Positions 34,825-46,271 of a stretch of 64,000 bases of DNA are shown in pieces. Location: the NCBI RefSeq assembly GCF_934561205.1, contig NZ_CAKTFU010000011.1:22775-86774 (forward strand). Reading direction: 5' to 3'. The position numbers were made by a program, and so were the translations under genes. The notes beneath the pieces were generated by a model that saw only the letters and a program-made list of their open reading frames with translations, had not been told where the DNA came from and made no database searches. Origin of the DNA: an uncultured Gemmiger sp. Its GTDB lineage: Bacteria; Bacillota; Clostridia; Oscillospirales; Ruminococcaceae. The number at the start of each line of letters is the position of its first letter. Position 1 is the first letter of the stretch.

Positions 34825-35664
34825 TCACACCTTCACCTCAAAACATTCCTCCTCCGCGGCTTCCTCAGGCTTTACAGGAATCCGCACCGTGTACTCCAAG
34901 CACCCGTCGCGCTTGTCGCAGTGGGTCGTGGCGGCAATGCCCTTTTGCGTCATCAAGTCCACCGCGTGCTGCAGGGTGTTCACAAAAAACCGCACGTCGC
35001 GCACCATCGGCGTTACCTTGCGGCAGGGGCTGGGGGAGGTGGGGTTCGCCAGCATCGTGTCCACCAGCTTGTCGGCCTGGCGCACGCTCATGTTGTCGCG
35101 GGCAATTTTTTCCAGCGCGGCGGTGCGGCGGCTTTCGGGCAGACGCAAAACGGCGCGGGCGTGCCGCTCTGAAAGATGATGTACCATACACAGCTCCTGC
35201 TGTTCGGGCGTCAGCGTCAGCAGCCGCAGCTTGTTGGCCAGTGCGGGCTGGCTCAGCCCCAGGCGGCGGGCGGCCTCCGCCTGCGTGCAGCCCCACAGCC
35301 GGATGACCTCTTTAATGCCGCGCGCCGTGTCAAACGGGTCGAGCTGGCTGCGCTGCAAATTTTCCAGCAGCCCCAGCGCCGCCGACTCGGAATCATCAAA
35401 GTCCGCCAAAATCGCGGGGATCTTTTCCAGCCCCGCCAAGCGGCAGGCGCGCAGGCGGCGCTCGCCCGCCACAAGCTGGTATTTGCGCAGCCCGACCCGC
35501 CGCACGCTGATGGGTTGCAGCAGCCCGTTTTGCACAATGCTGACCGCCAGGGCGGCGATCTCGTTTTCATCAAATACGGTGCGTGCCTGATACGGCGACG
35601 GCTCAATGCAATCGGGCGGCAGCAGCAGCACCCGCCCTTGCTTTTGCAGTTCTTTCTTTGCCAT
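34825..35664 (-). CDS. noc: Nucleoid occlusion-type ParB homologue
   Basis: Second ParB-family protein; 279 residues. ParB domain with GERRLRACRLAGLEKIP (about 69-85), HTH TQAEAARRLGLSQPALANKLRLL near residue 130, and a distinct C-terminus. Position directly downstream of rsmG and upstream of parA is that of Bacillus noc. Start ATG 35664 behind GGGAGGAT; the longer frame to 35724 begins in an unlikely hydrophobic stretch. Whether it binds NBS sites or parS cannot be told. Confidence 0.85.
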   Translation of the reverse strand: MAKKELQKQGRVLLLPPDCIEPSPYQARTVFDENEIAALAVSIVQNGLLQPISVRRVGLRKYQLVAGERRLRACRLAGLEKIPAILADFDDSESAALGLLENLQRSQLDPFDTARGIKEVIRLWGCTQAEAARRLGLSQPALANKLRLLTLTPEQQELCMVHHLSERHARAVLRLPESRRTAALEKIARDNMSVRQADKLVDTMLANPTSPSPCRKVTPMVRDVRFFVNTLQHAVDLMTQKGIAATTHCDKRDGCLEYTVRIPVKPEEAAEEECFEVKV

Positions 35665-35786
35665 TTTTCTGCATCCTCCCAACAAACAAATAAAAAATGC
35701 TATGCCTTTTTTCGTAAAAAGCATAGCATAAATGGCAAAAAATGGAAACTAAAATCGTTCGCGCAAAACCGCGCGGTTTCGACGGC

Positions 35787-36491
35787 TTACAGCGGTTTTT
35801 TTGCAATTTTTCCGCCGTTTCGGGGGTAAACGGTCGGAGTTTGCGATATTTTTTTGCACAGCACCAGCCCGCGGGCGCTGCCGTCGGGCAGGGTAAAGGT
35901 GCGGGTCTCGGCGTAGGCGCCGCCCAATTTCTTTAAGGCGTTGGCACCGGCCTTGGCTTCGGCGTCGGCTTCGGGACCCTTCATCGCCAAAAACACGCCG
36001 CCGACCTTGACCAGCGGCAGGCAGTACTCGCACAAAACGGGCAGCGCTGCCACGGCGCGGGCACCGGCAATGTCAAATTGCTCGCGCCAGATTTTGCGGG
36101 CGGCTTCCTCGGCGCGTTCCTTGGCAAATTCAACGCCGGTCAGCCCCAGCTCGGCGCAGGCGTAGCGCAAAAAGTCCACGCGCTTGCCGGTTGGCTCCAT
36201 CAGGGTCAGCTGCAGGTCGGGCTTGTAGATTTTTGCCACAATGCCGGGAAAGCCCGCGCCGGTGCCGACATCCACCATTTTGCCCTGCACCTCGGGCTGG
36301 GCGGCAAACAGCAGGCTGTCGGCAAAGTGGCGGTCCTCAATGCCTTCGGGGCTGGTGATGGCGGTCAGGTTGACCTTTTGGTTGTAGTCCACCAAAATTT
36401 CGGCGTAGCGGTCCAGCTGGTCCAGCTGGGCGGGGGACAGCGCAATGTTCCACGTGGAACATTTTTCGGCAAGGCGGGTTTTGTTTATCAT
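35787..36491 (-). CDS. rsmG: 16S rRNA (guanine-527-N7) methyltransferase
   Basis: 234 residues, class I SAM methyltransferase. SAM-binding motif VDVGTGAGFPGIVAKI (about 74-89). Modifies G527 of 16S rRNA. Start overlaps the mnmG stop by 4 bp, the usual gidA-gidB coupling. Codons 10-16 (K-C-S-T-W-N-I) contain a perfect parS palindrome, so the N-terminal protein sequence is constrained by a DNA site. Confidence 0.96.
   Translation of the reverse strand: MINKTRLAEKCSTWNIALSPAQLDQLDRYAEILVDYNQKVNLTAITSPEGIEDRHFADSLLFAAQPEVQGKMVDVGTGAGFPGIVAKIYKPDLQLTLMEPTGKRVDFLRYACAELGLTGVEFAKERAEEAARKIWREQFDIAGARAVAALPVLCEYCLPLVKVGGVFLAMKGPEADAEAKAGANALKKLGGAYAETRTFTLPDGSARGLVLCKKISQTPTVYPRNGGKIAKKPL
36446..36461. 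promoter_or_regulatory. parS site 2, inside rsmG
   Basis: TGTTCCACGTGGAACA, identical to site 1, 1.86 kb away and lying within the start of the rsmG coding sequence. Confidence 0.9.
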
Positions 36492-38377
36492 AGCGTTTCT
36501 CCGTTTTGTGTGCGGTTGGCTTTCAGCAAAATTAAGCTCAGCTGGGCAAGGTCGCTGGGGGACACCCCGGGGATGCGCCCCGCCTGCGCCAAATTGCGCG
36601 GGCGGATTTTTTGCAGCTTTTCGCGCGCTTCCAAGGTCAGCATTTCCAGCGGCGCGTAGTCAAAATCTTCGGGTATGGCAACGCCCTCGTGGCGGCGGAT
36701 GTCCCGGATGATGCGTTCCTCGCGCGCAATGTAGCCCGCGTAGCGGATCTCGGTTTCGATGCGCTGCGCCATGGCGGGGGTGATGCCCTCGCCCGCGCCG
36801 ATCAATTGGGTGATCATCGCGTAGCTTACGGCGGGGCGGCGCAGCAGTTCCAGCGCGGTGCCGCCGCTTTCGCCCAGCTCGGCGTCGGCGGGGGCCAGGG
36901 CGCGCAGGTCTGCCATCTTGACGCGGGTGGTTTCCAGCCGCTTGAGTTCCTGCTGCTTGATCTCGCGGTCGCGGCAAAAGGCTGCCCAGCGCGCATCATC
37001 CACCAGCCCGAACTCGCGGCCGATGGGGGTCAGGCGCTCGTCGGCATTGTCCTGGCGCAGGCTCAGGCGGTATTCGCTGCGGCTGGTCATCATACGGTAG
37101 GGGTCCATCACGCCCTTGGTCACAAGGTCATCGACAAGTGTACCGAGGTAGCTGGTGTGGCGTGCCAGCACCAGCTCGGTCTTGCCCAGCGCGTGGCGGG
37201 CGGCGTTCAAGCCCGCCAACAGCCCTTGGGCGGCGGCTTCCTCGTAGCCGGAGGTGCCGTTGAACTGCCCCGCGCCGTACACACCGGCGGCGACCTTGCT
37301 TTCCAGCGTCGGCTTTAAGGTGGTGGGGTCAACGCAGTCGTACTCGATGGCGTAGGCGGGGCGCATGATCTCGATGTTCTCAAAGCCCCGGATGGCGCGG
37401 TACATCTCGTTCTGCACGCACTCCGGCAGGCTGGACGAAAGCCCCTGCAGGTACATTTCCTCGGTGTCCTCGCCGCAAGGCTCGACAAAGATGGGGTGGC
37501 GCTCTTTTTCCTTAAAGCGGACGACCTTGTCCTCAATGGACGGGCAGTAGCGCGGACCCACGCCTTGGATGTCGCCGCCGTACAGCGGCGAGCGGTGCAG
37601 GTTGTCCAGGATGATGCGGTGCATTTGGGGGTTGGTGTAGGCGATGTAGCAGTCCACCTTGTTGTGCATCGGCGTGCGGGTCAAAAAGCTGAAGGGCTGC
37701 AATTCGCTGTCGGGGTCGCCGGGCTGGCGTTCCAGCTTGGAAAAATCAATGCTGCGGCGGTGTACGCGGGCGGGCGTGCCGGTTTTGAAGCGGCGCAGCG
37801 TAAAGCCCTGCGCGACAAGGCTTTGCGTCAGCGCGGTGGCGGCGTGGGTGCCGTCGGGGCCGCTGTCGTAGTGGGCGTCGCCCACAACAATGCGCCCGCC
37901 CAGGCTGGTGCCGGTGGCAATGACCAGCGCCTTGCAGCCGTAGTAGCCGCCCAGCTGGGTCACGATGCCGCGGATTTGCCCGTCCTGAATGTCGGCGGCC
38001 ACGACCTCGGCCTGGTGGATGTCCAGGTTGGGGGTCAGTTCCAGCGCGTGTTTCATCCAGATGTGGTAGCGCTTGCGGTCGGTCTGCACGCGCAGGCTGT
38101 GTACGGCGGGGCCTTTGCCGCGGTTGAGCATCCGGCTTTGCAGAAAGGTTGCATCCGCCGCAATGCCCATCAGCCCGCCGAGCGCATCGACCTCGCGCAC
38201 AAGATGCCCCTTGGCGGTGCCGCCGATGGACGGGTTGCAGGGCATATTGCCGATAAAATCCAGCGAAAGGGTAAACACAGCGGTTTTTGCCCCCAAAACC
38301 GCCGCCGCGTGGGCAGCCTCAATGCCCGCGTGTCCCGCGCCGACTACAATAACGTCGTAGGTTCCTAGAATGTCCAT
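36488..38377 (-). CDS. mnmG: tRNA uridine-5-carboxymethylaminomethyl modification enzyme, FAD-binding subunit
   Basis: With MnmE modifies U34 of several tRNAs. 629 residues. N-terminal dinucleotide motif VVGAGHAGIEAAHAAA (about 11-26), GidA signatures GPRYCPSIEDKVVRF (about 275) and TSRSEYRLSLRQDNADERL (about 437), and a helical C-terminus. AGAGGAT precedes the start. mnmE lies upstream, but the usual close spacing is broken by a repeat element carrying a four-helix-bundle gene. Confidence 0.97.
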   Translation of the reverse strand: MDILGTYDVIVVGAGHAGIEAAHAAAVLGAKTAVFTLSLDFIGNMPCNPSIGGTAKGHLVREVDALGGLMGIAADATFLQSRMLNRGKGPAVHSLRVQTDRKRYHIWMKHALELTPNLDIHQAEVVAADIQDGQIRGIVTQLGGYYGCKALVIATGTSLGGRIVVGDAHYDSGPDGTHAATALTQSLVAQGFTLRRFKTGTPARVHRRSIDFSKLERQPGDPDSELQPFSFLTRTPMHNKVDCYIAYTNPQMHRIILDNLHRSPLYGGDIQGVGPRYCPSIEDKVVRFKEKERHPIFVEPCGEDTEEMYLQGLSSSLPECVQNEMYRAIRGFENIEIMRPAYAIEYDCVDPTTLKPTLESKVAAGVYGAGQFNGTSGYEEAAAQGLLAGLNAARHALGKTELVLARHTSYLGTLVDDLVTKGVMDPYRMMTSRSEYRLSLRQDNADERLTPIGREFGLVDDARWAAFCRDREIKQQELKRLETTRVKMADLRALAPADAELGESGGTALELLRRPAVSYAMITQLIGAGEGITPAMAQRIETEIRYAGYIAREERIIRDIRRHEGVAIPEDFDYAPLEMLTLEAREKLQKIRPRNLAQAGRIPGVSPSDLAQLSLILLKANRTQNGETL

Positions 38378-38397
38378 AAGTGTTAAATCCTCTTTTT

Positions 38398-38948
38398 AGA
38401 TAAAAGATAATAGATAAAAGATAATAGATAATAAATAAGGGTGCGCCTGACGGCGCAAATTTTATTAGGCTAACCCTCAAAAAAGGGGGTGGCAGAATAC
38501 CATTACGGCGTTGCCTTGCAGCTTTTTAAGGTTGCAATCAGGATGCGTTTGATTTCTACGCAATCCTGCAAAAGCGCTGCGCAGCTTTCCGGCGGCAGAG
38601 TGTCGGAGTCGCGCAGAAGTTCTATCCAGTATTCGGTTTCGGCGGTTTCCTTTAAGGCAATTTGCATTTTGGCAATAAAGTCCGCGCGACTCAAACCGTA
38701 GATGGCCTCACGGACATTGGCACCGATGGAAGTAGCACTGCGCAGTAGCTGTCTTGCCAGAACCTCGTTTCCTCGATCACGGTTCAGTGTGCGGTATAAG
38801 CGAATCACGGAAAGAGATAAGGCGGTGGTTTTGTTCTTCAGCGCATTATTTTCCATAACGAACCTCTTTTTTTGAGCAGGAGCGCAGCGACTGCGATCCA
38901 CCATAATTATTATCTTTTATCTCTTATCTTTTATCTTTTCTAATTATC
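38398..38948. repeat. AGATAA-arm element, copy d, enclosing a gene
   Basis: Left arm (38398-38440) of AGATAAA/AGATAAT units ending AATAAGGGTGCGCC; right arm (38893-38948) GCGATCCACCATAATTATTATC followed by TTTTATC/TCTTATC units. The right boundary GCGATCCACCAT is shared with copy e. The four-helix-bundle gene is the only coding sequence inside. Confidence 0.65.
38503..38856 (-). CDS. Four-helix bundle protein (23S rRNA intervening-sequence family)
   Basis: 117 residues, all-helical, TIGR02436/S23 type. The ARQLLRSATSIGANVREAI segment (about 35-53) and AETEYWIELL (about 74-83) are family hallmarks. Relatives occur inside 23S rRNA intervening sequences and as the Avd accessory protein of diversity-generating retroelements; most have unknown function and appear beside mobile DNA. 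No reverse transcriptase or template/variable repeat is seen here. Start ATG 38856 with AGAGG. Located between inverted AT-rich arms, which suggests it travels with that element. Confidence 0.8.
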   Translation of the reverse strand: MENNALKNKTTALSLSVIRLYRTLNRDRGNEVLARQLLRSATSIGANVREAIYGLSRADFIAKMQIALKETAETEYWIELLRDSDTLPPESCAALLQDCVEIKRILIATLKSCKATP

Positions 38949-38970
38949 TCTTGACTTTTATCTTTTTGTT

Positions 38971-40362
38971 TTACTTCCCCACACAGAATGTCTCAAACAC
39001 CTCATCGATCGTCCGTTCCCCGGCGTCCTCGCCGGTCAGGTCGCAGAGCGCCTGCAGGGCGTCCGTTAGGCAGACGGCGGCGGCGTCCAGACCAAACCCG
39101 TTCTGCTTGGCGCAAATCGCCTCGGTCAGGGCGTCGCGGGCGCGGGTGGCGGCGGCCAGCTGGCGGGCGCTGCAAAGCTGCGCGGCGTTCGGGTCCAGCT
39201 GCGCCGTGCCCAAAAGCTCGGCCACGGCGGCGGTCAGCGGCTGCAAACTCGCGGCATCGCGGGCGCACAGCGTGATCACCTGCTTAAAATACGGCTGCAG
39301 CTGTGCCTTGGCGGCATCGGTGGAATCCGCCAAGTCCTGCTTGTTCAGCACCGCCAGCGCCGGGCGCCCCTGGCAGCGGCGGGCAATTTCCAGATCCGCA
39401 TCGGTCAGCGGCTGCGCGGCGTCAAACACCGCCAGCACCAGCCCGGCTTCTTCCAGCTTTTTCCAGCTGCGGCGGATGCCCTCGGCTTCGATGGCATCGC
39501 CGTCCGCCCCGACCTCACGCACACCGGCGGTGTCAAACAGGTTCAGCCGGATATCCCCCAGCTGCACCGCCTGCTCGACAATGTCGCGGGTCGTACCCGC
39601 CACCGGCGTCACGATCGCGCGGTCAAAGCCCGCCAGCAGGTTCAGCAGCGTGCTTTTGCCCACGTTGGGGCGGCCCAGCAGCACGCAATCTACGCCGCGC
39701 CGCAGCACCGCGCCCGCGCCGTAGCCGGAAATCAGGCTGTCCAGCTCGGCTTTTTGCTGCTGCAGGGCGGCGGTGAACTGCGCGTCCGAAAGCTCCGGCA
39801 CGTCCTCCTCGGGGTAATCGACCCACGCGGTCAGGTGGGCGTTCACGCTTTGCAGCGCGGTTTGTATGCCGCCGATGCGCTTGGCAAGCCGCCCGTCCAG
39901 CGCGGATTTTGCCAGCGCGGCGCCCTGCCGTCCGTTGGCGGAGATGACCTCCATGACCGCCTCCGCCTGCGTCAGCGACATGCGCCCATGCTCCAGCGCG
40001 CGGCGGGTAAATTCGCCGGGCGCGGCGGGCGCAGCGCCTGCCAGCAGCAGCGCTTCCAGCAGACCGTCCGCCATGGCGGTGCCGCCGTGAACCGACAATT
40101 CAATGACGTCCTCGCCCGTGTAGGAGTGCGGTGCGCGGAAAAACAGCGCCACGGTTTCGTCCATTTCGGCACCGCGCAGGGTGTAATGCCCGAACAGCGC
40201 CGTGTACCCGCGGGCATCCATCACGGATTTTTGACGATGCAGCGGCACAAACACCTTGCTTACGATGGGGTAGGCCTCCGGCCCGGAAACACGCACCACG
40301 GCAATGCCGCCCGCACCGGGGGGCGTTGCCAGCGCGCAGACAGTTTGCTGCATACGATCCAT
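38971..40362 (-). CDS. mnmE: tRNA modification GTPase
   Basis: 463 residues: an N-terminal tetrahydrofolate-binding domain (ATPPGAGGIAVVRVSG, about 9-24), a G domain inserted in a helical domain with GRPNVGKSTLL (about 230), DTAGVRE (about 277) and NKQD (about 340), and the catalytic C-terminal Cys in FCVGK. Start ATG 40362 preceded by AAGGAGC; eight extra codons upstream are unlikely. Works with MnmG encoded next on the same strand. Confidence 0.96.
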   Translation of the reverse strand: MDRMQQTVCALATPPGAGGIAVVRVSGPEAYPIVSKVFVPLHRQKSVMDARGYTALFGHYTLRGAEMDETVALFFRAPHSYTGEDVIELSVHGGTAMADGLLEALLLAGAAPAAPGEFTRRALEHGRMSLTQAEAVMEVISANGRQGAALAKSALDGRLAKRIGGIQTALQSVNAHLTAWVDYPEEDVPELSDAQFTAALQQQKAELDSLISGYGAGAVLRRGVDCVLLGRPNVGKSTLLNLLAGFDRAIVTPVAGTTRDIVEQAVQLGDIRLNLFDTAGVREVGADGDAIEAEGIRRSWKKLEEAGLVLAVFDAAQPLTDADLEIARRCQGRPALAVLNKQDLADSTDAAKAQLQPYFKQVITLCARDAASLQPLTAAVAELLGTAQLDPNAAQLCSARQLAAATRARDALTEAICAKQNGFGLDAAAVCLTDALQALCDLTGEDAGERTIDEVFETFCVGK

Positions 40363-40459
40363 AGTTGTGACGCTCCTTAAAAACATACTCTAACACTTTA
40401 GCATACCACGAAAACGCGCATTTTTCCAGAGGGTTTGGCGATTTTTCGCGAAATTTTGC

Positions 40460-40509
40460 AAAAAACAAAAGCGGGAAAGTTTTTAACAGTTCGGTTAAAA
40501 ACTTTCCCG
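40460..40509 (-). terminator. gyrA terminator
   Basis: A 16-bp perfect stem (GGGAAAGTTTTTAAC with its complement) around a 6-nt loop; on the minus strand it runs into CTTTTGTTTTTTG. A second hairpin ATGTGCCCGC/GCGGGCACAT lies at 40546-40568, nearer the gyrA stop. Confidence 0.85.
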
Positions 40510-40590
40510 GAAAATAATCATTACCCCGCTGGCGCTGACAAAAAATGTGCCCGCTTGCGCGGGCACATGGCTACCGAAAAGCTCGGTTAC

Positions 40591-43170
40591 TTATTCTTCA
40601 TCTTCGTCCGTCGGGGCGGCGTCCTCGGCGGCTTCGGCTGCCAATTCCTCTGCCTCGATGGCTGCCAGCTCCTCGGGGGTGGGGTCGGTTTCGCCGGTGT
40701 CCTCGACCTCGGCGGTTTCGGCGGTGTTGTCGCGGTCAACGCGGGCGACCACGGCGACCTTGTCGCCGTCCAACAGGCGCATCGCGCGCACGCCGCCGCC
40801 GTAACGGCTTTGCAGCGTGATGTCGCTGGCGTGGACGCGGATCAAAATACCGTTCTGGCTGATCAGAATCAGGTCGTCGGTTTCGTCCACGATCTTGATG
40901 CCCGCCACGTTGCCGGGCGTGTAGTTGCGGATGCCGATACCGCCGCGGTTGGTGATGCGGTAATCGTCAATGCGGCTGCGGCGTCCCTTGCCGTCCTCGG
41001 CAATGGTCAGGATGGACGCGCCCGGGCGGCAAACGCCGGCGCCCACCACATAGTCGCCCTCACGCAGGCGGATGGCGCGCACACCGTGGCTGGTGCGGCC
41101 CATGGCGCGGGCACCGTCCTCCACAAAGCGGATGGCTGCGCCGTCGTGGGTGGCAACGATGATCTCATCGTCGCCCTTGGTCAGGTGGCTCCAGACCAGG
41201 CTGTCGCCCTCGTTCAGTGCAATGGCGATCAGACCCATCTTGCGGATGTTGCGGAACTGCGACAGCGGCGTGCGCTTGATCAGACCCTGACGGGTGACCA
41301 TCGTTGCGTAGGTGTTGTCCTCGTCCGCGTCGGCGGCCTGGCGCAGCATCAGGGTGACCTTTTCGCCCTCCTGCAATTGCAGCAGGTTGACGATGTGGGT
41401 GCCCTTGGCGGTGCGGCTGCCCTCAGGCACCTGATAGCCCTTCAGGCGGTAGACGCGGCCCTGGTCGGTCATAAACAGCATATAATCGTGGGTCGAACCG
41501 ACGTACAGCTCCTCGGTAAAGTCCTCGTCCTTTTGGGTCATACCCTGCACGCCGCGGCCGCCGCGGTTCTGTGCCTGATAGGTGTCCAGCGTCGTGCGCT
41601 TGATGTAGCCCTCGTGGGTCAGCGTAAAGACGCAGGTTTCCTCGGGGATCAGGTCCTCAATGTCCACCTCGCCGGAAACGGTCTCGATGGAGGTGCGGCG
41701 CTCGTCGCCGTACTTGTCGGCCAGCGCGGCCAAGTCGGTCTTGACGATCTGCTTGACGTGGTTGTCGTTGGCAAGAATGTCCTTGTAATCGGCAATGGCA
41801 ACGCGCAGATCGCCCAACTCCTGCTCGATTTTCAAGATTTCCAGACCTGCCAGACGGCCCAACTGCAGCTTGACGATGGCATCTGCCTGCACCTCGTCAA
41901 AGCCGAAGTTGTCCATAACGGCCTGACGCGCCTCGGCAAAGCCGCCCTTGCAGGCGCGGATGGTGGCGATGATCTCATCGACGATGTCCACCGCCTTGCG
42001 CAGACCTTCCAGAATATGCTCGCGCTCCTGCGCCTTCTTCAAATCGAAGGCGGTGCGGCGGCGGATGACCTGCATCTGGAACTCAATATAGCGTTCCATC
42101 ATGGTTTTCAGGCTCATGATCTTGGGAACGCCGTCGTCCAGCGCCAGCATGATGACGCCCACGGTGTCCTGCAGCTGGGTGTAGCGGTAGAGCTGGTTCA
42201 GCACGACCTGCGGGTTGGCGTCCTTCTTGATCTCAATGACGATCTTCATGCCCGTGCGGGAGGAAGATTCGTCGTTCATGTCGCTGATGCCCTCGATGCG
42301 CTTGTCCTTGACAAGGTCGGCGATGCTCTCGATCAGGCGGGTCTTGTTGACCATGTAGGGGATCTCGGTGATGAGGATCTCAAACCGGCCGTTTTTCTTT
42401 TCGACGATCTCGGCACGGCCGCGCAGCGTGATCTTGCCGCGCCCCGTCGAGTAGGCGGCGCGGATACCGCTGCGGCCCATGATGATGCCGCCGGTGGGAA
42501 AGTCGGGGCCTTTGACGTGCTCCATCAGCCCGGCCAGGTCAATTTCGGGGTCGTCCATCAGGGCGACCATACCGTTGACGATCTCGCGCAGGTTATGCGG
42601 CGGAATGTTGGTGGCCATGCCGACCGCGATGCCCTGGCTGCCGTTGACCAGCAGGTTGGGGAAGCGGCTGGGCAGGACATGGGGCTCCTTCTTGGTTTCG
42701 TCAAAGTTGGGGTCCCAGTCGATGGTGTCCTTCTCGATATCGGTCAGCATCTCGCAGGCCATCTTGGACATGCGCGCCTCGGTATAACGGTAGGCAGCCG
42801 GGGGGTCACCGTCCACGGAGCCGAAGTTGCCCTGGCCGTCCACCAGCGGGTACCGCAGGCTGAAATCCTGTGCCAGACGCACCATGGCGTCGTACACGGA
42901 GGCGTCGCCGTGCGGGTGGTAAGAACCCAGCACGGCACCGACGGTATCGGCGGATTTGCGGTAGGGGTGCTGCGGGTCGTTGCCGCGCTCGTGCATGGTG
43001 TACAGAATACGGCGGTGAACGGGTTTCAGGCCGTCGCGCACGTCAGGCAGCGCGCGCGCCACGATGACGGACATCGAGTAATCCAAAAACGCGGTCTCGA
43101 TCTCGTCCTTGACGTCGCGCACAATGACCTTGGTACCCGACCCGGGCACCATAATAATATTTTCTTCCAT
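40591..43170 (-). CDS. gyrA: DNA gyrase subunit A
   Basis: 859 residues. The catalytic Tyr is in the [11 protein letters not shown] motif (about residue 129-139), the QTQGQGNFG-type region reads [14 protein letters not shown] (about 113-126), followed by a coiled-coil and a C-terminal six-bladed wrapping domain with the GyrA-box [10 protein letters not shown] (about 535). The acidic tail ([16 protein letters not shown]) is rich in Ala/Glu. Separated from gyrB by a 660-bp insertion containing a RAYT gene; normally the two genes are adjacent. Confidence 0.97.
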   Translation of the reverse strand: MEENIIMVPGSGTKVIVRDVKDEIETAFLDYSMSVIVARALPDVRDGLKPVHRRILYTMHERGNDPQHPYRKSADTVGAVLGSYHPHGDASVYDAMVRLAQDFSLRYPLVDGQGNFGSVDGDPPAAYRYTEARMSKMACEMLTDIEKDTIDWDPNFDETKKEPHVLPSRFPNLLVNGSQGIAVGMATNIPPHNLREIVNGMVALMDDPEIDLAGLMEHVKGPDFPTGGIIMGRSGIRAAYSTGRGKITLRGRAEIVEKKNGRFEILITEIPYMVNKTRLIESIADLVKDKRIEGISDMNDESSSRTGMKIVIEIKKDANPQVVLNQLYRYTQLQDTVGVIMLALDDGVPKIMSLKTMMERYIEFQMQVIRRRTAFDLKKAQEREHILEGLRKAVDIVDEIIATIRACKGGFAEARQAVMDNFGFDEVQADAIVKLQLGRLAGLEILKIEQELGDLRVAIADYKDILANDNHVKQIVKTDLAALADKYGDERRTSIETVSGEVDIEDLIPEETCVFTLTHEGYIKRTTLDTYQAQNRGGRGVQGMTQKDEDFTEELYVGSTHDYMLFMTDQGRVYRLKGYQVPEGSRTAKGTHIVNLLQLQEGEKVTLMLRQAADADEDNTYATMVTRQGLIKRTPLSQFRNIRKMGLIAIALNEGDSLVWSHLTKGDDEIIVATHDGAAIRFVEDGARAMGRTSHGVRAIRLREGDYVVGAGVCRPGASILTIAEDGKGRRSRIDDYRITNRGGIGIRNYTPGNVAGIKIVDETDDLILISQNGILIRVHASDITLQSRYGGGVRAMRLLDGDKVAVVARVDRDNTAETAEVEDTGETDPTPEELAAIEAEELAAEAAEDAAPTDEDEE

Positions 43171-43195
43171 GGTATCACCTTAGTTTTATTGCGCG

Positions 43196-43222
43196 GTAGG
43201 GGCGGGGCATGCCCCGCCCGCA
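43196..43222 (+). repeat. REP palindrome at the 3' side of the RAYT gene
   Basis: GTAGGGGCGGGGCATGCCCCGCCCGCA. Together with the inverted copy at 43781-43807 it bounds a 612-bp unit holding one gene. Confidence 0.85.
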
Positions 43223-43242
43223 ACCGAAAAAATACAGCTTAC

Positions 43243-43707
43243 TTACGGGTGGTATTCGTCCAACAACCATTTTGCGGGGTTGTTGTCGATATATTGCCAA
43301 AATTCCAGATAGGAAACCTTATCCCGCACAACCCTGTCGTAATAGGACCGTTGCCATACCGTGCATTGCGGGTGGGTTTGGTGGGCGCATTTGGAAACAT
43401 AGGATTTGTACGAACCGATGATATCCGCCAAATTGTATTTTGCGTGCGGGGTCAACAACATCATGTGGATGTGATTGGGCATGACCACCCATTTGTCAAT
43501 GCGTACCCCCGGAAAATGGGCGGGAATCTCGCGAATTCCCTGCGCGGCAGCGCTGCCCAACACGGTCGGCGCGTCCGGCAAACCAAAAATACATTGCTTG
43601 CGGTGGGTGCAAACGGTTACAAAATAGACGTTTGCGGCGGTATAATCCAAACCCGGCAGACGCGGCGAACGTCGGGGGCGCAGGTTTTTGGGGTCATCGA
43701 AAACCAT
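43243..43707 (-). CDS. REP-associated tyrosine transposase (RAYT, Y1/HUH family)
   Basis: 154 residues, single-strand DNA transposase-type nuclease. NVYFVTVCTHRKQCIFG (about 24-40) is the family's first strand; the HUH metal motif is MPNHIHMMLL (about 84-93); the catalytic Tyr region is WQRSYYDRVVRD (about 117-128), followed by FWQYIDNNPAKW. ATG 43707 follows GAGGTGG. The gene is intact and flanked by inverted GTAG palindromes, exactly the arrangement of RAYT genes that mobilise REP sequences in proteobacteria. Sits between gyrB and gyrA on the same strand, so gyrA transcription may pass through it. Confidence 0.93.
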   Translation of the reverse strand: MVFDDPKNLRPRRSPRLPGLDYTAANVYFVTVCTHRKQCIFGLPDAPTVLGSAAAQGIREIPAHFPGVRIDKWVVMPNHIHMMLLTPHAKYNLADIIGSYKSYVSKCAHQTHPQCTVWQRSYYDRVVRDKVSYLEFWQYIDNNPAKWLLDEYHP

Positions 43708-43780
43708 TGTGTCCACCTCGCAGCGGGAATTGCCGCCCGCCATTGTCGGTCAACGGGTCAGGTACCGCCTGCCGTCAGGT

Positions 43781-43807
43781 CGCGGGCGGGGCATGCCCCG
43801 CCCCTAC
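43781..43807 (-). repeat. REP palindrome at the 5' side of the RAYT gene
   Basis: Reverse complement of 43196-43222 except for a few bases after the stem: GCGGGCGGGGCATGCCCCGCCCCTAC. Confidence 0.85.
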
Positions 43808-43831
43808 TTCGGCGGGACGACGGGGCAAACA

Positions 43832-45862
<2,031 letters not shown>

Positions 45863-46126
45863 CTATTTTAAGTCGCTGCCCTCGGCGCGTTTCTTGAGGG
45901 CGGCGGGGGATAACTGGCTGATGTACACGGTTTCGTCGGGGAAATCCGTGACCATAAAGCTCTTGGGTAAGGTGCCGGGCGCGGTCAAGTCGACCACGGC
46001 ACCGTCCGCCTCGACGTGGCGGAAATATTCCTCGGTCCGGCGGGATGCCCCCGCGGTGTCAAGGTCAAACACCCCGATCAGGTCGCGGGTGTTCAGTACA
46101 AAATCCTGCCCGGCGTGGAAATACAT
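45863..46126 (-). CDS. remB: DUF370 (RemB/YaaB-like) protein
   Basis: 87 residues. MYFHAGQDFVLNTRDLIGVFDLDTAG is the typical N-terminus of the extracellular-matrix-regulator-B-like family encoded between recF and gyrB in Firmicutes. Function is poorly defined; the paralogue RemA is a DNA-binding regulator. ATG 46126 with AAAGGA is preferred to a TTG two codons upstream. Separated from recF by an AGATAA-arm element. Confidence 0.85.
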   Translation of the reverse strand: MYFHAGQDFVLNTRDLIGVFDLDTAGASRRTEEYFRHVEADGAVVDLTAPGTLPKSFMVTDFPDETVYISQLSPAALKKRAEGSDLK

Positions 46127-46151
46127 AAGCAAAATCCTTTCAGGATTTTGC

Positions 46152-46271
46152 AGATAAAAGATAACAGATAAAAGATAAAAAATAAGGATACGCGCAAAGC
46201 GCGTAATTTTGAGCGGGCTTCCGGCCCGCGATCCACCATTTTTATTATCTATTATCTTTTATCTATTATCT
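46152..46271. repeat. AGATAA-arm element, copy e (overlaps the recF stop)
   Basis: Left arm AGATAAAAGATAACAGATAA, two short hairpins (ACGCGCAAAGCGCGT; GCGGGCTTCCGGCCCGC), GATCCACCA, right arm TTATCTATTATC units. The right arm encodes the last codons and stop of recF. Confidence 0.75.

Noticed and set aside
38503..38856. Avd protein of a diversity-generating retroelement
   Set aside because: No reverse transcriptase, template repeat or variable repeat is visible within the window.
43196..43807. IS200/IS605 insertion sequence
   Set aside because: The protein has the longer RAYT-type C-terminus, no TnpB is present, and the flanks are GTAG REP palindromes rather than IS200 ends.
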